Assembly (NCBI GenBank): GCA_003168215.1
Contig: PMSW01000013.1
Coordinates: 5,293-55,722 of the forward strand
Reading direction: 5' to 3'
Length of the DNA stretch: 50,430 bases
Source: Actinomycetota bacterium
Lineage (GTDB): Bacteria > Actinomycetota > Actinomycetes > Streptosporangiales > Streptosporangiaceae
Shown: piece by piece, positions 1 through 8,509 of the stretch
Layout: each line of letters begins with the position of its first letter
Numbering within the stretch: position 1 is the first letter of the stretch
The notes under the pieces: generated by a model
The model's input: the letters and a program-made list of their open reading frames with translations, nothing else
Databases searched by the model: none
Told to the model about the DNA's origin: nothing
Translations under genes and position numbers: made by a program

Positions 1-912
1 CACGGCGGCGCTGAAGATCCTGCTCCTGGCCTTGCTAGCGCCTGCCTGCTGCTGCGCGCTGTTATAGACCTTCTCGAATACCCGCGGCACGGCGAGCAGG
101 AAGGTGGGCTGGAACCCTGACAGCCCCTGCACCAGCGTCTTGGTATCCGGCCAGTGCCCGAGGATCGCACCGGATTCCAGGCAGCCGACCTCGATGATGC
201 GGGCAAAGGAGTGCGCGAGTGGCAGGAAGAGCATGGTTGAGCCGCCCGCGACATCGAAGATGTCCGAGAGCGGGCCCGCGACCACGTTGCGCACGTCGGC
301 AAGCAGGTTGCCGTGCGTGAGCTCGCATCCTTTCGGGCGCCCGGTCGTGCCGGAGGTATAGATGATCGTTGCCAGGTCGGCAGCGCCGCGCTGGGCCCGG
401 CGCTGCCCGAGCAGGTCATCGCTGACCGATGCGCCGGCTGCTACCAGCGCGTCCAGCTCAGCTATCTTCCAGATGCCCAGGTCAAGGGCCTCAAGCCGGG
501 TGCGGGCGGTGTCGATGATCTGTGCGTGCGAGCTCGTCTCGGCGAACACGGCGCGGGCACCCGAGTCGCCGAGCATCCACTCGACCTGCTCGGCCGACGA
601 TGTCTCGTAGACCGGCACCGTGACGGCGCCCGCCGTCCAGATCGCGTAGTCGATCAGCGTCCACTCATAGCGCGTCCCCGACATCAGGGCGATCCGGTCA
701 CCCGGTTCTATCCCGGCCTCGATAATCCCCCGGGCAAGCGCCGTCACCTGATCGCGGAACGCGGAAGTGGTCACGTCCTCCCACTGGCCGGCGCTGGTCA
801 GCCTCCGCAGCATGACGGCGTCCGGCTCCCTGCCCGCGCGGGTGAAGACGACATCCGCGAGGCTGGCGGTGTCGGGTACTTCTGCCACTGCGGGAGCGCT
901 GTACCTGCGCAC
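1..912 (-). CDS. long-chain fatty-acid-CoA ligase (AMP-forming), C-terminus outside window
   Basis: The minus frame is open from position 912 through the window edge, so the ORF track missed it. It encodes the first 304 residues of an AMP-dependent acyl-CoA synthetase. The enzyme activates fatty acids to acyl-CoA through an acyl-adenylate. The family P-loop IIYTSGTTGRPKG lies near residues 183-195, followed by the LPLAHSFAR and AVPRVFEKVY segments typical of FadD15-like ligases. The GTG start at 910-912 is chosen because TGAGGAG sits 6 nt upstream. The length is what is expected for the N-terminal half of a ~600-residue enzyme. The divergent neighbour is a metallophosphoesterase. The substrate chain length cannot be read from the sequence. 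Confidence 0.9.
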   Translation of the reverse strand, partial: MRRYSAPAVAEVPDTASLADVVFTRAGREPDAVMLRRLTSAGQWEDVTTSAFRDQVTALARGIIEAGIEPGDRIALMSGTRYEWTLIDYAIWTAGAVTVPVYETSSAEQVEWMLGDSGARAVFAETSSHAQIIDTARTRLEALDLGIWKIAELDALVAAGASVSDDLLGQRRAQRGAADLATIIYTSGTTGRPKGCELTHGNLLADVRNVVAGPLSDIFDVAGGSTMLFLPLAHSFARIIEVGCLESGAILGHWPDTKTLVQGLSGFQPTFLLAVPRVFEKVYNSAQQQAGASKARSRIFSAAV

Positions 913-1094
913 GGTTTCTCCTCAGCCAGCCGTTATCCAGATCTCCCTGGACCGTACCGCGCCGGATGACGCTGCGCCCAGCGCAGGTGCGCGGCCGGCC
1001 GGACGGGCGCGGCCATCCGGACGGCCGCGGCCGGCGGGCACTCGCCGTGAGCTGACCGTTTCCCTGGCGAGCCGATCTGCCTAGGGTGGTGATC

Positions 1095-1862
1095 ATGCGG
1101 ATTAACGTGGTCAGCGACGTACATGGCAGGGTCGATGCGCTGGCCACCGCCGCCGACGGTGCTGACGCGCTGATCTGCCTGGGGGATCTGCTGCTGTTCG
1201 TGGACTACGCCGACCACCGGCATGGCATTTTTCCTGACCTCTTCGGCCCGGAGGCAGCCCGGCAGTACATCGAGCTGCGTACCGCGCAGCGATTCGATGA
1301 GGCCAGGGCGATGTCGGCGCGCCTGTGGGCCGGCCTGAACGGTGATCCCGCCATGCACGTTGAGGCCGCGGCATCGCGCCAGTATGCGGAGCTGTTCGCG
1401 GCCCTGCCGACGCCGTCATACCTGACCTACGGCAATGTCGATATTCCGCGCATGTGGGACGCGCACCTGCGGCCGGGCCAGCACGTGCTCGACGGGGAGC
1501 GGGTGGAGCTTGGCGGCTGGTCGTTCGGTTTTGTCGGCGGCGGGCTGCGGTCGCCGTACCGGACGCCGTATGAGATCGACGACGACGCCTACGCGGCCAA
1601 GGTGGCTGCGGTCGGCGAGGTCGACGTGCTCTGCGCGCACATTCCGCCCGCCGTACCCGAGCTGCTCTTCGACACAGTCGCCCAGCGGATGGAACGGGGC
1701 AGTGAGGCGTTGCTCGATATGGTCCGCCGGACGCAGCCGCGGTACGTCCTGTTCGGGCACGTGCACCAGCCGCTTGCCAGGCGGCTGCGGATTGGCCGCA
1801 GCGAGTGCATCAATGTCGGCCATTTCCGTGCCACCGGCACGCCGCACGTGCTGGCCTGGTAG
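1095..1862 (+). CDS. calcineurin-like metallophosphoesterase
   Basis: The 255-residue protein carries the metallophosphoesterase metal-ligand series in order: SDVHG (Asp8, His10), GDLL (Asp31), GNVD near residue 115, a His in CAHIPP, and GHVH near residue 228. Members hydrolyse phosphomonoesters or diesters with a dinuclear metal centre; the substrate here is unknown. The ORF track starts at GTG 1086. I prefer ATG 1095, because the AGGGTGGTG just upstream can then serve as ribosome binding site. It heads a run of plus-strand genes (SRPBCC, Cys-rich protein, glucokinase). No signal peptide is visible, so it is probably cytoplasmic. Confidence 0.85.
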   Translation: MRINVVSDVHGRVDALATAADGADALICLGDLLLFVDYADHRHGIFPDLFGPEAARQYIELRTAQRFDEARAMSARLWAGLNGDPAMHVEAAASRQYAELFAALPTPSYLTYGNVDIPRMWDAHLRPGQHVLDGERVELGGWSFGFVGGGLRSPYRTPYEIDDDAYAAKVAAVGEVDVLCAHIPPAVPELLFDTVAQRMERGSEALLDMVRRTQPRYVLFGHVHQPLARRLRIGRSECINVGHFRATGTPHVLAW

Positions 1863-1902
1863 CACTGGCTAGATCGCGCCGCTCTGGCGGTACGCTCCGA
1901 GC

Positions 1903-2361
1903 ATGGCGGACAGGACTACCTCGAGCATCACTATCGCGGCGCCAAGGGCATCCGTGATGACGGTCATTGCTGACTTCGCCGCCTACCCGGAATGGGCGAC
2001 CGGAGTGCGGACAGCGGAGATCATCGAGCAGCGCGGCGATGGCCGGCCAAGCCGCGTGCGCTTCACCCTGGACGCGGGGCCGGTCAAGGACCGGTTCGTG
2101 CTCCGCTACGAGTGGGAGGGCGATGCGCAGGTCCGCTGGGACTTCGACCCGGCAGAGCCCGGCACGATGATTTCCGAGCTGTCTGGCGGGTACCTGCTCG
2201 CCGATCAGGGCAGCGGCACTGACGTGACTTACGACCTCACCATCGGCGTCCGGATCCCCATGATCGGGATAGTCAAGCGGAGGGCGGAGAAGACCATCAT
2301 TGACACCGCGCTGAAGGGCCTCAAGGAACGGGCCGAAAATGGGAGGGGCGCCACGACGTGA
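1903..2361 (+). CDS. SRPBCC-family (polyketide cyclase/START-like) protein
   Basis: The 152-residue single-domain protein has the typical opening of the family, with SSITIAAPRASVMTVIADF followed by the YPEWATGV helix. The family forms a helix-grip fold with a hydrophobic pocket and binds lipid-like ligands; no specific ligand can be deduced. Its stop codon overlaps the start of the next ORF by 4 nt, so the two are translationally coupled. Similar short SRPBCC genes sit beside ROK glucokinases in other actinobacteria, from general knowledge of these loci. Confidence 0.8.
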   Translation: MADRTTSSITIAAPRASVMTVIADFAAYPEWATGVRTAEIIEQRGDGRPSRVRFTLDAGPVKDRFVLRYEWEGDAQVRWDFDPAEPGTMISELSGGYLLADQGSGTDVTYDLTIGVRIPMIGIVKRRAEKTIIDTALKGLKERAENGRGATT

Positions 2362-2888
2362 CCCAGGACTCAAGGCAGCAGGGCAGCGACCCGGTCGGCG
2401 ATTTCCAGCGATGGCTGATGCGGTCCGGCGCGCGCGGGCTGGGCCGGGAGGTCAGCGGCAATCTGCGCAAGACGTTCGGTTACGGCGACGCCCGCCGGGA
2501 TGACGTGTGGGAGAGCGCCACGAACGAGCCGGAGGGCGGGGATCCGCCCGAGTGCGAATGGTGCCCCCTCTGCCGGGCCGCCCGCAAGATGAGGGGCTCA
2601 GGCCCGGGTCTCAGCTCGCACCTGTCCAGCGCTGGGGGCATCTTCGCCACGGTCGTACAGGAGGCCGTTGATGCGTTCGAGGCGGTCATCGCGACCGGCC
2701 CTGGTGCCGGTTCGCCGGCGGGTGCCGCGAACCCTGGCGCTGAGTCGGCTGATGCTGGTGCCGGCCCGCCGGCGGGCGATCCGGCTGCCAGTTCGCCGCC
2801 GGGTGCTGCCGACTCCGGCGCCGGGCAGCAAGCCGCGACGGCAGAGCCGCCGGAAAGGCCTGCCAGTGGACCTGGCGATAGGAGTTGA
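2358..2888 (+). CDS. actinobacterial hypothetical protein with CxxCPLC motif (DUF5304-like)
   Basis: The 176-residue protein contains ECEWCPLCRAARKMRG near residues 54-69, a compact cysteine cluster that could bind zinc. A helical stretch follows, then an Ala/Gly/Pro-rich low-complexity tail from about residue 115. The layout resembles the small uncharacterised actinobacterial family found between SRPBCC and glucokinase genes (DUF5304 in my recollection). It overlaps the upstream SRPBCC gene by 4 nt and the glucokinase start by 23 nt, so it is in the same transcript. The function is unknown; the family name is a resemblance, not a search result. Confidence 0.7.
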   Translation: MTQDSRQQGSDPVGDFQRWLMRSGARGLGREVSGNLRKTFGYGDARRDDVWESATNEPEGGDPPECEWCPLCRAARKMRGSGPGLSSHLSSAGGIFATVVQEAVDAFEAVIATGPGAGSPAGAANPGAESADAGAGPPAGDPAASSPPGAADSGAGQQAATAEPPERPASGPGDRS

Positions 2889-3810
2889 CGTCGGGGGCAC
2901 GAAGGTGGCCGCCGGGGTGGTGGATGAGCAGGGCAAGATCGTAGAGAAGCTAAAGCGCTCCACCCCGGCAGCGAGTCCCGAGCAGACGGCGCACGTGATC
3001 AGCGACACGGTGATCGAATTGCTGGGCCGGCATCAGGTCGTCGCCGTCGGCCTCGGTGCGGCTGGCTTCGTCGACACGGCGCGGACCACCGTGCTGTTCG
3101 CGCCGAACCTTGCCTGGCGTGACGAGCCAGTTAAGAAGAAAGTGCAGGACCGGATTGGCTTTCCGGTGGTCGTGGAGAACGACGCTAACGCCAGCGCCTG
3201 GGCGGAAACCGTCTTCGGCGCTGCCCAGGGCTACGAGGACGTCGTGCTCATCACGGTCGGTACCGGCATCGGCGGGGCCATCGTGATCAACGGTCGGCTC
3301 TACCGCGGAAGGTGGGGAGTAGCGGGGGAGCCCGGGCACTACCGGGTCGTGCCGGGGGGACGCCTGTGCGGCTGCGGCAACCGCGGCTGCTGGGAACAGT
3401 ACGCGAGCGGCAACGCCCTGGTCGCGGAGGCACGCGAGTTCGCCAGGCGCTCGCCGGCGGGAGCTGTCCGGCTGCTTCAGCTCGGCGGTGGCTCTCCCGA
3501 CGGCATCACCGGGCCGGCGATCACGCAGGCGGCAGGCGAGGGCGATCCGGCAGCGCTTCGCTGCTTCGAGATTGTCGGGAGCTGGCTGGGCCAGGGACTG
3601 GCCGACCTTGCCGCGATCCTTGACCCTGGCTGCTTCGTGATCGGCGGCGGGGTCTCTGAGGCCGGCGAGCTGCTACTCGACCCGGCGCGGGCGGCTTTCG
3701 AGGGCGGCCTGACCGGCAGGTATTACCGCCCGTTCGCGGAAATCAGGCTGGCCGAGCTTGGCGAGGACGCCGGCCTGGTCGGGGCCGCCGACCTGGCCCG
3801 CAGAGGCTGA
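2866..3810 (+). CDS. ROK-family glucokinase
   Basis: The 314-residue protein begins with the ATP-binding motif DVGGTK (residues 8-13) and carries the ROK zinc signature CGCGNRGCWEQ near residue 167. The substrate segment ENDANASAWAE and the phosphate motif VGTGIGG are also present. It phosphorylates glucose to glucose-6-phosphate with ATP; in streptomycetes GlkA also takes part in carbon catabolite repression. The ORF track begins at 2668, but those 66 residues are an Arg-rich shadow of the upstream gene. GTG 2866 gives a normal ROK N-terminus, with GAAAGG upstream. It overlaps the preceding gene by 23 nt. Confidence 0.9.
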   Translation: MDLAIGVDVGGTKVAAGVVDEQGKIVEKLKRSTPAASPEQTAHVISDTVIELLGRHQVVAVGLGAAGFVDTARTTVLFAPNLAWRDEPVKKKVQDRIGFPVVVENDANASAWAETVFGAAQGYEDVVLITVGTGIGGAIVINGRLYRGRWGVAGEPGHYRVVPGGRLCGCGNRGCWEQYASGNALVAEAREFARRSPAGAVRLLQLGGGSPDGITGPAITQAAGEGDPAALRCFEIVGSWLGQGLADLAAILDPGCFVIGGGVSEAGELLLDPARAAFEGGLTGRYYRPFAEIRLAELGEDAGLVGAADLARRG

Positions 3811-3840
3811 CTCCGGACTGCCGCGCAGCGGATGCGAGTC

Positions 3841-4473
3841 CTACAGCACCGCGCCGCTGTCGGGACCAGAGCCGCGGGACGGCTTGTCCCCCATCCGGAT
3901 GACGACGACGGCGAAACCGCCGACGAATGCGGCGACGGCGCCGAATGTTGCCCAGCCGGGTATCACCCAGCCGGCCGTCGTGGCAACGAGCAGGTAGGCG
4001 GGTCCGCCGAAGAGCGCCGTCCATGCGCCCTTGGCGACCGGGTCGAGCGCGGGCAGCGGCGGCGGCGGGGGCGGGATGTAGTGATCGTCCTCATCGTCCT
4101 CGTCGGCCGGCAACTGGACCGGCGCGGCGGGCCTGATGACCCGGGCGCGATCCGCAATCGCGGTCTCCGGCACGCCGGGACTGTCGGCAGTGGCTTGATC
4201 GTCGACACGTTCCTGGCCATCCGCACTGCCCGGCGCCGGCATATCGGCTGGCATATCGGCACTGCCCGATTCCGGCGCCTCGGCAGCCGCGGTGCCTTCC
4301 CGTGCCTCGGTGTCGATCAGCGGCTGGCGGTGCCGGGCAGTGCGCAGATCCTCGCGCTCTGGCCAGGGCGGCGGCATACCGTCAGGGTCGCCAGGCAGAT
4401 CGAACCGGGCGACAAGATCACGCCAGGCCGCGTCTTCGCCACTGATGTCCTCTGCCCGTTCCCTGTCCGGCAA
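3841..4473 (-). CDS. small membrane protein with acidic-polyproline linker
   Basis: The 210-residue protein has a long, charged, probably disordered N-terminal half and an acidic run followed by HYIPPPPPPLP near residue 130. Two hydrophobic segments (about 145-165 and 168-190) end in IRMGDKPS. This is the layout of a common actinobacterial hypothetical with an acidic-polyproline linker and two membrane helices. The start is a TTG with GGAAGGAA a few bases upstream, 3 nt after the esterase stop, so it is co-transcribed with that gene. The function is unknown. It converges with the glucokinase gene. Confidence 0.7.
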   Translation of the reverse strand: MPDRERAEDISGEDAAWRDLVARFDLPGDPDGMPPPWPEREDLRTARHRQPLIDTEAREGTAAAEAPESGSADMPADMPAPGSADGQERVDDQATADSPGVPETAIADRARVIRPAAPVQLPADEDDEDDHYIPPPPPPLPALDPVAKGAWTALFGGPAYLLVATTAGWVIPGWATFGAVAAFVGGFAVVVIRMGDKPSRGSGPDSGAVL

Positions 4474-4476
4474 CCC

Positions 4477-5235
4477 CTATTCCTTCCCCGCGCGGCTATG
4501 TGCCCGAACGAACTCCAGACTGCCAGTGAAGATGGCTTGGGCGTTGTTGTCCAGAGTTGCGACGTGAAAGCTGTTTTCGCAGTTTTGTACAGTCAGCTGG
4601 TCCGGCGGCAGCGCCCGCCGCAGGACGTCGAGGCTGGCGGCACTGACGACATGATCCGCGGTGCTGTGATAGACGAGAACAGGCTGCGTAATATCCCCGA
4701 GCCGTTCCCTGGTAATCCGCCACAGCCCGGGCAGCGTCGCCGCCGCCCGCACCGGTATCCGGTCGTAGGCCAGTTCGGTGACGCCTTCCTTCTTGATGTC
4801 GCTGGCGATGCCCTTGAGCGACGGCACGACCAGCTTCAGCAAGGGGGCCAGGGCAAACAGCCTCGTGTCAGCCGTCACCGAAGGGTTCACCAGCACCAGC
4901 CCGCTGACCGCGGAGCCCTGCACCTCGGCCAGCCGCAACGCCAGGCAGCCGCCCATCGACAGGCCCATCACGAAGATCTGGTCCGACCGCCCGCGCAGTT
5001 CCTCGAAGGCCCGGCTGACCTCGGCATACCAGTCTTCCCAGCGGGTCCGCCCCATCTCGCGCCAGGTCGTTCCGTGTCCCGGCAGCCGGGGCAGCGAGAC
5101 GCTGAGGCCCGCATCAGCCAGGTACTCCGCCCAGGCACGCAGCGAATGAGGGCTGCCGGTGAACCCGTGGCAGAGCAGCACGCCGGTGCTTCCGCCGTCG
5201 TGGCTGAAGGGCTCGGCGCCGGGCATCACTGGCAT
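4477..5235 (-). CDS. alpha/beta-hydrolase, carboxylesterase/monoacylglycerol-lipase type
   Basis: The 252-residue alpha/beta hydrolase has HGFTGSPHS as oxyanion region, GLSMGG with nucleophile Ser93, Asp194 in STADHVV and His224 in NSFHVAT. A complete catalytic triad is therefore visible. The sequence is closest to the Est30-type carboxylesterase and short-chain lipase group, which hydrolyses small carboxylic or glycerol esters in the cytoplasm; the substrate is not determinable. ATG 5235 has an AGGA about 10 nt upstream, and an internal ATG at residue 4 is an alternative. It is the first gene of a two-gene minus-strand unit with the small membrane protein. Confidence 0.85.
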   Translation of the reverse strand: MPVMPGAEPFSHDGGSTGVLLCHGFTGSPHSLRAWAEYLADAGLSVSLPRLPGHGTTWREMGRTRWEDWYAEVSRAFEELRGRSDQIFVMGLSMGGCLALRLAEVQGSAVSGLVLVNPSVTADTRLFALAPLLKLVVPSLKGIASDIKKEGVTELAYDRIPVRAAATLPGLWRITRERLGDITQPVLVYHSTADHVVSAASLDVLRRALPPDQLTVQNCENSFHVATLDNNAQAIFTGSLEFVRAHSRAGKE

Positions 5236-5361
5236 GGGCAGGAGATCCTCTCCGCGCGTTACTGCATCAACTCGATCGTCGCATGCCGTCCCCGCGCGCC
5301 GGAACCCGTGGCGCCAAGCAAACCGTGACGTCCTGCCCTCCCGCGGCAGGCCGCCGGGCGA

Positions 5362-7074
5362 TCAGCGGCGCAGCCGCGACCGGACAGTGGCGGTCAGGTC
5401 GGTCAGCTCGGCAATTCCGAGCGCCTTGGCGAACAGCACGTAAAGCAGCAGCGCTCCGCAGCCCGCCAGCGTCACAGTCACGATCGCGTTGAGCCGTCCG
5501 GTCGGCAGAATCACTGCGACCATCAGCGTCGCGGCAACAGCGAAGAGCACGCTGGGGATCGCCGACAGGTGCAGCCGGATGAGGATGCTGCGGATTGCGT
5601 GGCCGTGCAGGCCGCCGATCCGTCGGCTGAGCACCCACCACGCTGTCATGGTCCCGGCCAGGTTCGCCAGCCCGAAGCCTGCGCCCAGGCCCGCGACCAC
5701 ATGGCGAGGCGGCAGGATCGCAAGCGCGGCAAGGTTGGCCGCGATGTTGACCGCCATGGTGGCCACGCCGATGAGAGCGGGGGTCCGGCTGTCGCGCATC
5801 GCGTAGAAGACGCGCAGCAGCAGCTGAAAAAGCATGTAAGGGAGCAGCCCGAGTGAGAACACGGCGAACACCTCGCCGAGGTAGCGGGCACTCGCAGCCG
5901 AGGTGCTGCCGTACCCGAATACGGCCTCGGCAAGCGGCGCCCCGAGCACGGCCAGGATCAGTGCCGCGGGCACCACGATGACCGAAGCGAGCCGGGTAGC
6001 GGTGGAGAAGTCATCCGAGACGAGCCCGTATCTACGCCCGGCCGCATGCGCGCTCATCCTCGGCAGCATGGCGGTGATCACCGAGATCCCGACGATCGCG
6101 TAAGGCAGCTGGAAGAGCTGCCAGGCGTTGCTGTAGGCAGCGAATCCTGCGCCCACGGCCTGCTGGGATACCTTGGCGCCCGCTTCGTTGGCTACCACCG
6201 TGGTCACCAGGAAGGCGACCTGGGTGGTGAGGACATATCCGAACATCCAGCCGCCCATCCGGCCAATCTCGGAGATCTCGGCACGCCTGAAGTCAAAGCG
6301 CGGACGCCAGCGGAACCCGACCACCCGCAGCGATGGGACCAGCGCGGCGGTCTGCAGAATGATGCCCAGGGTGGTGCCGACGCCCAGCAGCTGAATCTCG
6401 CCTGCCGAGATGTCGGACGGGGTACGGTTCAGGCCGGCCGTCGCGATGAACGCAATCCCGACCAGAATGACCACCATGTTGTTGATCACGGGCGTCCACA
6501 TCGGCGCGCCGAAGCGGCCTCTTGCATTCAGGATCGCTCCGGCAAGCGAGCTGACCCCGTAAAAGAAGATCTGCGGGATGAAGAAGTAGGCGAAGATCAC
6601 CGTCAGGTGATGCGTGGCGGCATCATGGATGCCGTGCCCGTACAGCCCCGCGATCGGCGCGGCGGCGAGCGTGGCGAGCACGGTGATGCCGCCGAGCATC
6701 ATCACGCCTAGCGTGAATATCCGCTGGTCGTAAGCCTCGCCCCGGTCACGATCCCGTTTAGCGGCATTGACGAGAAGCGGTACCACGACGCTAGTGAGAA
6801 TGCCGCCAAGGGCGAGGTTATACACCGCGTTGGGGAGCGTATTGGCGATGTTGTAGGCGTTGCCGAGATCGTGCGTGCCGACGGCGTAGAGGAGAATGGC
6901 TGTGCGAAGGAAGCCGGTCATCCGGGAGGCGAGCGTTCCGACGGCCATGATCCCGCTTGAGCGGACCAGGCTGACATCACCCGGATCCGACGGCTCTGCG
7001 CTCGGATCCGACGGCTCCGGATCGAGCCTGAGGTCGGCCCCAGCCGGCTCACCCCGGCTCCCGGGCGTCGTCAT
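5362..7074 (-). CDS. murJ: MurJ/MviN-family lipid II flippase
   Basis: The polytopic membrane protein, with about 14 predicted helices, begins VRSSGIMAVGTLASRMTGF, the hallmark MurJ opening. NALPNAVYNLALGG-like and QAVGAGFAAYSNAWQLFQLPY segments follow. MurJ flips lipid II across the membrane for peptidoglycan synthesis. The ORF track starts at GTG 7251. I prefer ATG 7074, because GGAAGGAG lies 5 nt upstream and GTG 7251 has no ribosome binding site; this gives 570 residues. The first ~40 residues are then a Ser/Pro/Asp-rich cytoplasmic tail. Actinomycetes may have several paralogues, so this may not be the essential copy. Confidence 0.85.
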   Translation of the reverse strand: MTTPGSRGEPAGADLRLDPEPSDPSAEPSDPGDVSLVRSSGIMAVGTLASRMTGFLRTAILLYAVGTHDLGNAYNIANTLPNAVYNLALGGILTSVVVPLLVNAAKRDRDRGEAYDQRIFTLGVMMLGGITVLATLAAAPIAGLYGHGIHDAATHHLTVIFAYFFIPQIFFYGVSSLAGAILNARGRFGAPMWTPVINNMVVILVGIAFIATAGLNRTPSDISAGEIQLLGVGTTLGIILQTAALVPSLRVVGFRWRPRFDFRRAEISEIGRMGGWMFGYVLTTQVAFLVTTVVANEAGAKVSQQAVGAGFAAYSNAWQLFQLPYAIVGISVITAMLPRMSAHAAGRRYGLVSDDFSTATRLASVIVVPAALILAVLGAPLAEAVFGYGSTSAASARYLGEVFAVFSLGLLPYMLFQLLLRVFYAMRDSRTPALIGVATMAVNIAANLAALAILPPRHVVAGLGAGFGLANLAGTMTAWWVLSRRIGGLHGHAIRSILIRLHLSAIPSVLFAVAATLMVAVILPTGRLNAIVTVTLAGCGALLLYVLFAKALGIAELTDLTATVRSRLRR

Positions 7075-7357
7075 CGGTCTCCTTCCGCTGGCCTTTGTCG
7101 CCTGATCATCATGGTCGCTAGTGCCGGGTCCGTGGGCGGGCTCCCGCGGCCCGCTGGGGGTCGCCGATGCCCGCCGGGTCAGGAACGGCGCTAACTGCTC
7201 GACGGCCTGCACATGCCCGGCGGTCAGCTGGCCGCCTTCCGAGTCTGACACGGATGCGGCAACGATCAGCGGTGACGCCCGTAGTTCCCGAGTAGATCGC
7301 GAGGCCGCTCAGTAGCCCACTAGTCTGGCGGGCGACAGAACACGAAAGGGAGCCCTC

Positions 7358-8401
7358 ATGCGAGTCGGAGTCCTCACTGGCGGCGGTGACTGCCCCGGGC
7401 TGAACGCAGTTATCCGCGCTATCGTCCGCCGAGGAGTAAAAGAGTTCGGCTATGAGTTCATCGGGTTCCGCGATGGCTGGCGCGGCCCGCTGGAGGGCGA
7501 TACCGTCCCGCTGGACGTGCAGGCCGTCCGCGGCATCCTGCCACTCGGCGGGACGATTCTCGGGTCATCCAGGACAAATCCGCTGGCCGACGCTGCAGCT
7601 AGCGGCGGCCGCCCCGGCATTACGCGGATCAAGGACAACCTGGACAGCCTGGGCGTCGACGCGCTGATCGCGATCGGCGGCGAGGACACCCTCGGGGTCG
7701 CGACCAGGCTGCACGAGGCGGGCGTCAAGATGGTCGGCGTGCCCAAGACCATCGACAACGATCTCGGCGGTACCGACTACACGTTCGGGTTTGACACCGC
7801 CGTGAACATCGCGATGGAGGCCATCGACCGGCTGCACACCACGGCGGAGAGCCATCACCGGGCGCTGATCGTCGAGGTGATGGGCCGCCATGTGGGCTGG
7901 ATCGCGCTGCACGCGGGGATGGCGGGCGGCGCGAACGTCATCCTGATCCCGGAGAAGCGGTTCGACATCGAGAAGGTCTGCGCGTACGTGGAACACCGGT
8001 TCCAGACCCGCTACGCGCCCATCGTGGTGGTGGCCGAGGGCGCGCTTCCCGCTGACGAAAGCACCTCATTCGAGAGTCAGGAGCTGGACGCCTTCGGGCA
8101 CGTGCGGCTGCGCGGGGCCGGGCAGATGCTGGCCGACGAGATCGAGAAGCGCACCGGCAAGGAAGCCCGCTGCACGGTACTCGGGCACATCCAGCGGGGC
8201 GGCACGCCGACTGCCTTCGACCGGGTGCTGGCCACCCGTTTCGGCCTGCAGGCGATCGGCGCCGTGCACGATGGCGCGTTCGGCGTCATGGTGGCGCTGC
8301 AGCGCACGGAGATCGTGCGCGTGCCGCTGGCGGAGGCCACCCGCGAGCTGAAGGTCGTGCCGCCCGACCGCTACGACGAAGCAGAGGTCCTGTTCGGCTG
8401 A
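7358..8401 (+). CDS. 6-phosphofructokinase, predicted pyrophosphate-dependent
   Basis: The 347-residue PfkA-fold enzyme has MRVGVLTGGGDCPGLNAVIR at its N-terminus, the catalytic loop PKTIDND (residues 129-135) and the fructose-phosphate segment MGRHVGW. Where ATP-dependent enzymes have Gly at E. coli position 104, this one has Asp110 (GGEDT); position 124 is Lys130. Asp104 plus Lys124 is the known signature of PPi-dependent enzymes such as that of Amycolatopsis. It would phosphorylate fructose-6-phosphate reversibly in glycolysis. AAAGGGAG precedes the ATG. It is transcribed divergently from murJ and stands alone. Confidence 0.9.
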   Translation: MRVGVLTGGGDCPGLNAVIRAIVRRGVKEFGYEFIGFRDGWRGPLEGDTVPLDVQAVRGILPLGGTILGSSRTNPLADAAASGGRPGITRIKDNLDSLGVDALIAIGGEDTLGVATRLHEAGVKMVGVPKTIDNDLGGTDYTFGFDTAVNIAMEAIDRLHTTAESHHRALIVEVMGRHVGWIALHAGMAGGANVILIPEKRFDIEKVCAYVEHRFQTRYAPIVVVAEGALPADESTSFESQELDAFGHVRLRGAGQMLADEIEKRTGKEARCTVLGHIQRGGTPTAFDRVLATRFGLQAIGAVHDGAFGVMVALQRTEIVRVPLAEATRELKVVPPDRYDEAEVLFG

Positions 8402-8465
8402 CGCGCGTCTCTCGCGTTGCGCCGTCCGAGACGGCCCGCCAGGATGCCCGGCCCGCGTTTTATGT

Positions 8466-8488
8466 TGTAACTGTCGAAGTAACAGTCG
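8466..8488. promoter_or_regulatory. GTAAC repeat upstream of the methyltransferase
   Basis: The sequence GTAACTGTC-GAA-GTAACAGTC holds two near-identical direct repeats; ACTGT and ACAGT within them also form a short dyad. It lies about 20-40 nt upstream of the methyltransferase start, just after an AT-rich TATGTT. It could be an operator, but nothing identifies a regulator. Confidence 0.25.
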
Positions 8489-8509
8489 TCAGTGACAAGG
8501 AGGCAGGCC

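Noticed and set aside
3832-5328. 498-residue plus-strand ORF
   Set aside because: Antisense of the small membrane protein and esterase genes, which have clear motifs.
7075-7251. 59-residue N-terminal extension of MurJ
   Set aside because: A strong Shine-Dalgarno precedes ATG 7074 and none precedes GTG 7251, so the extension is probably upstream sequence.
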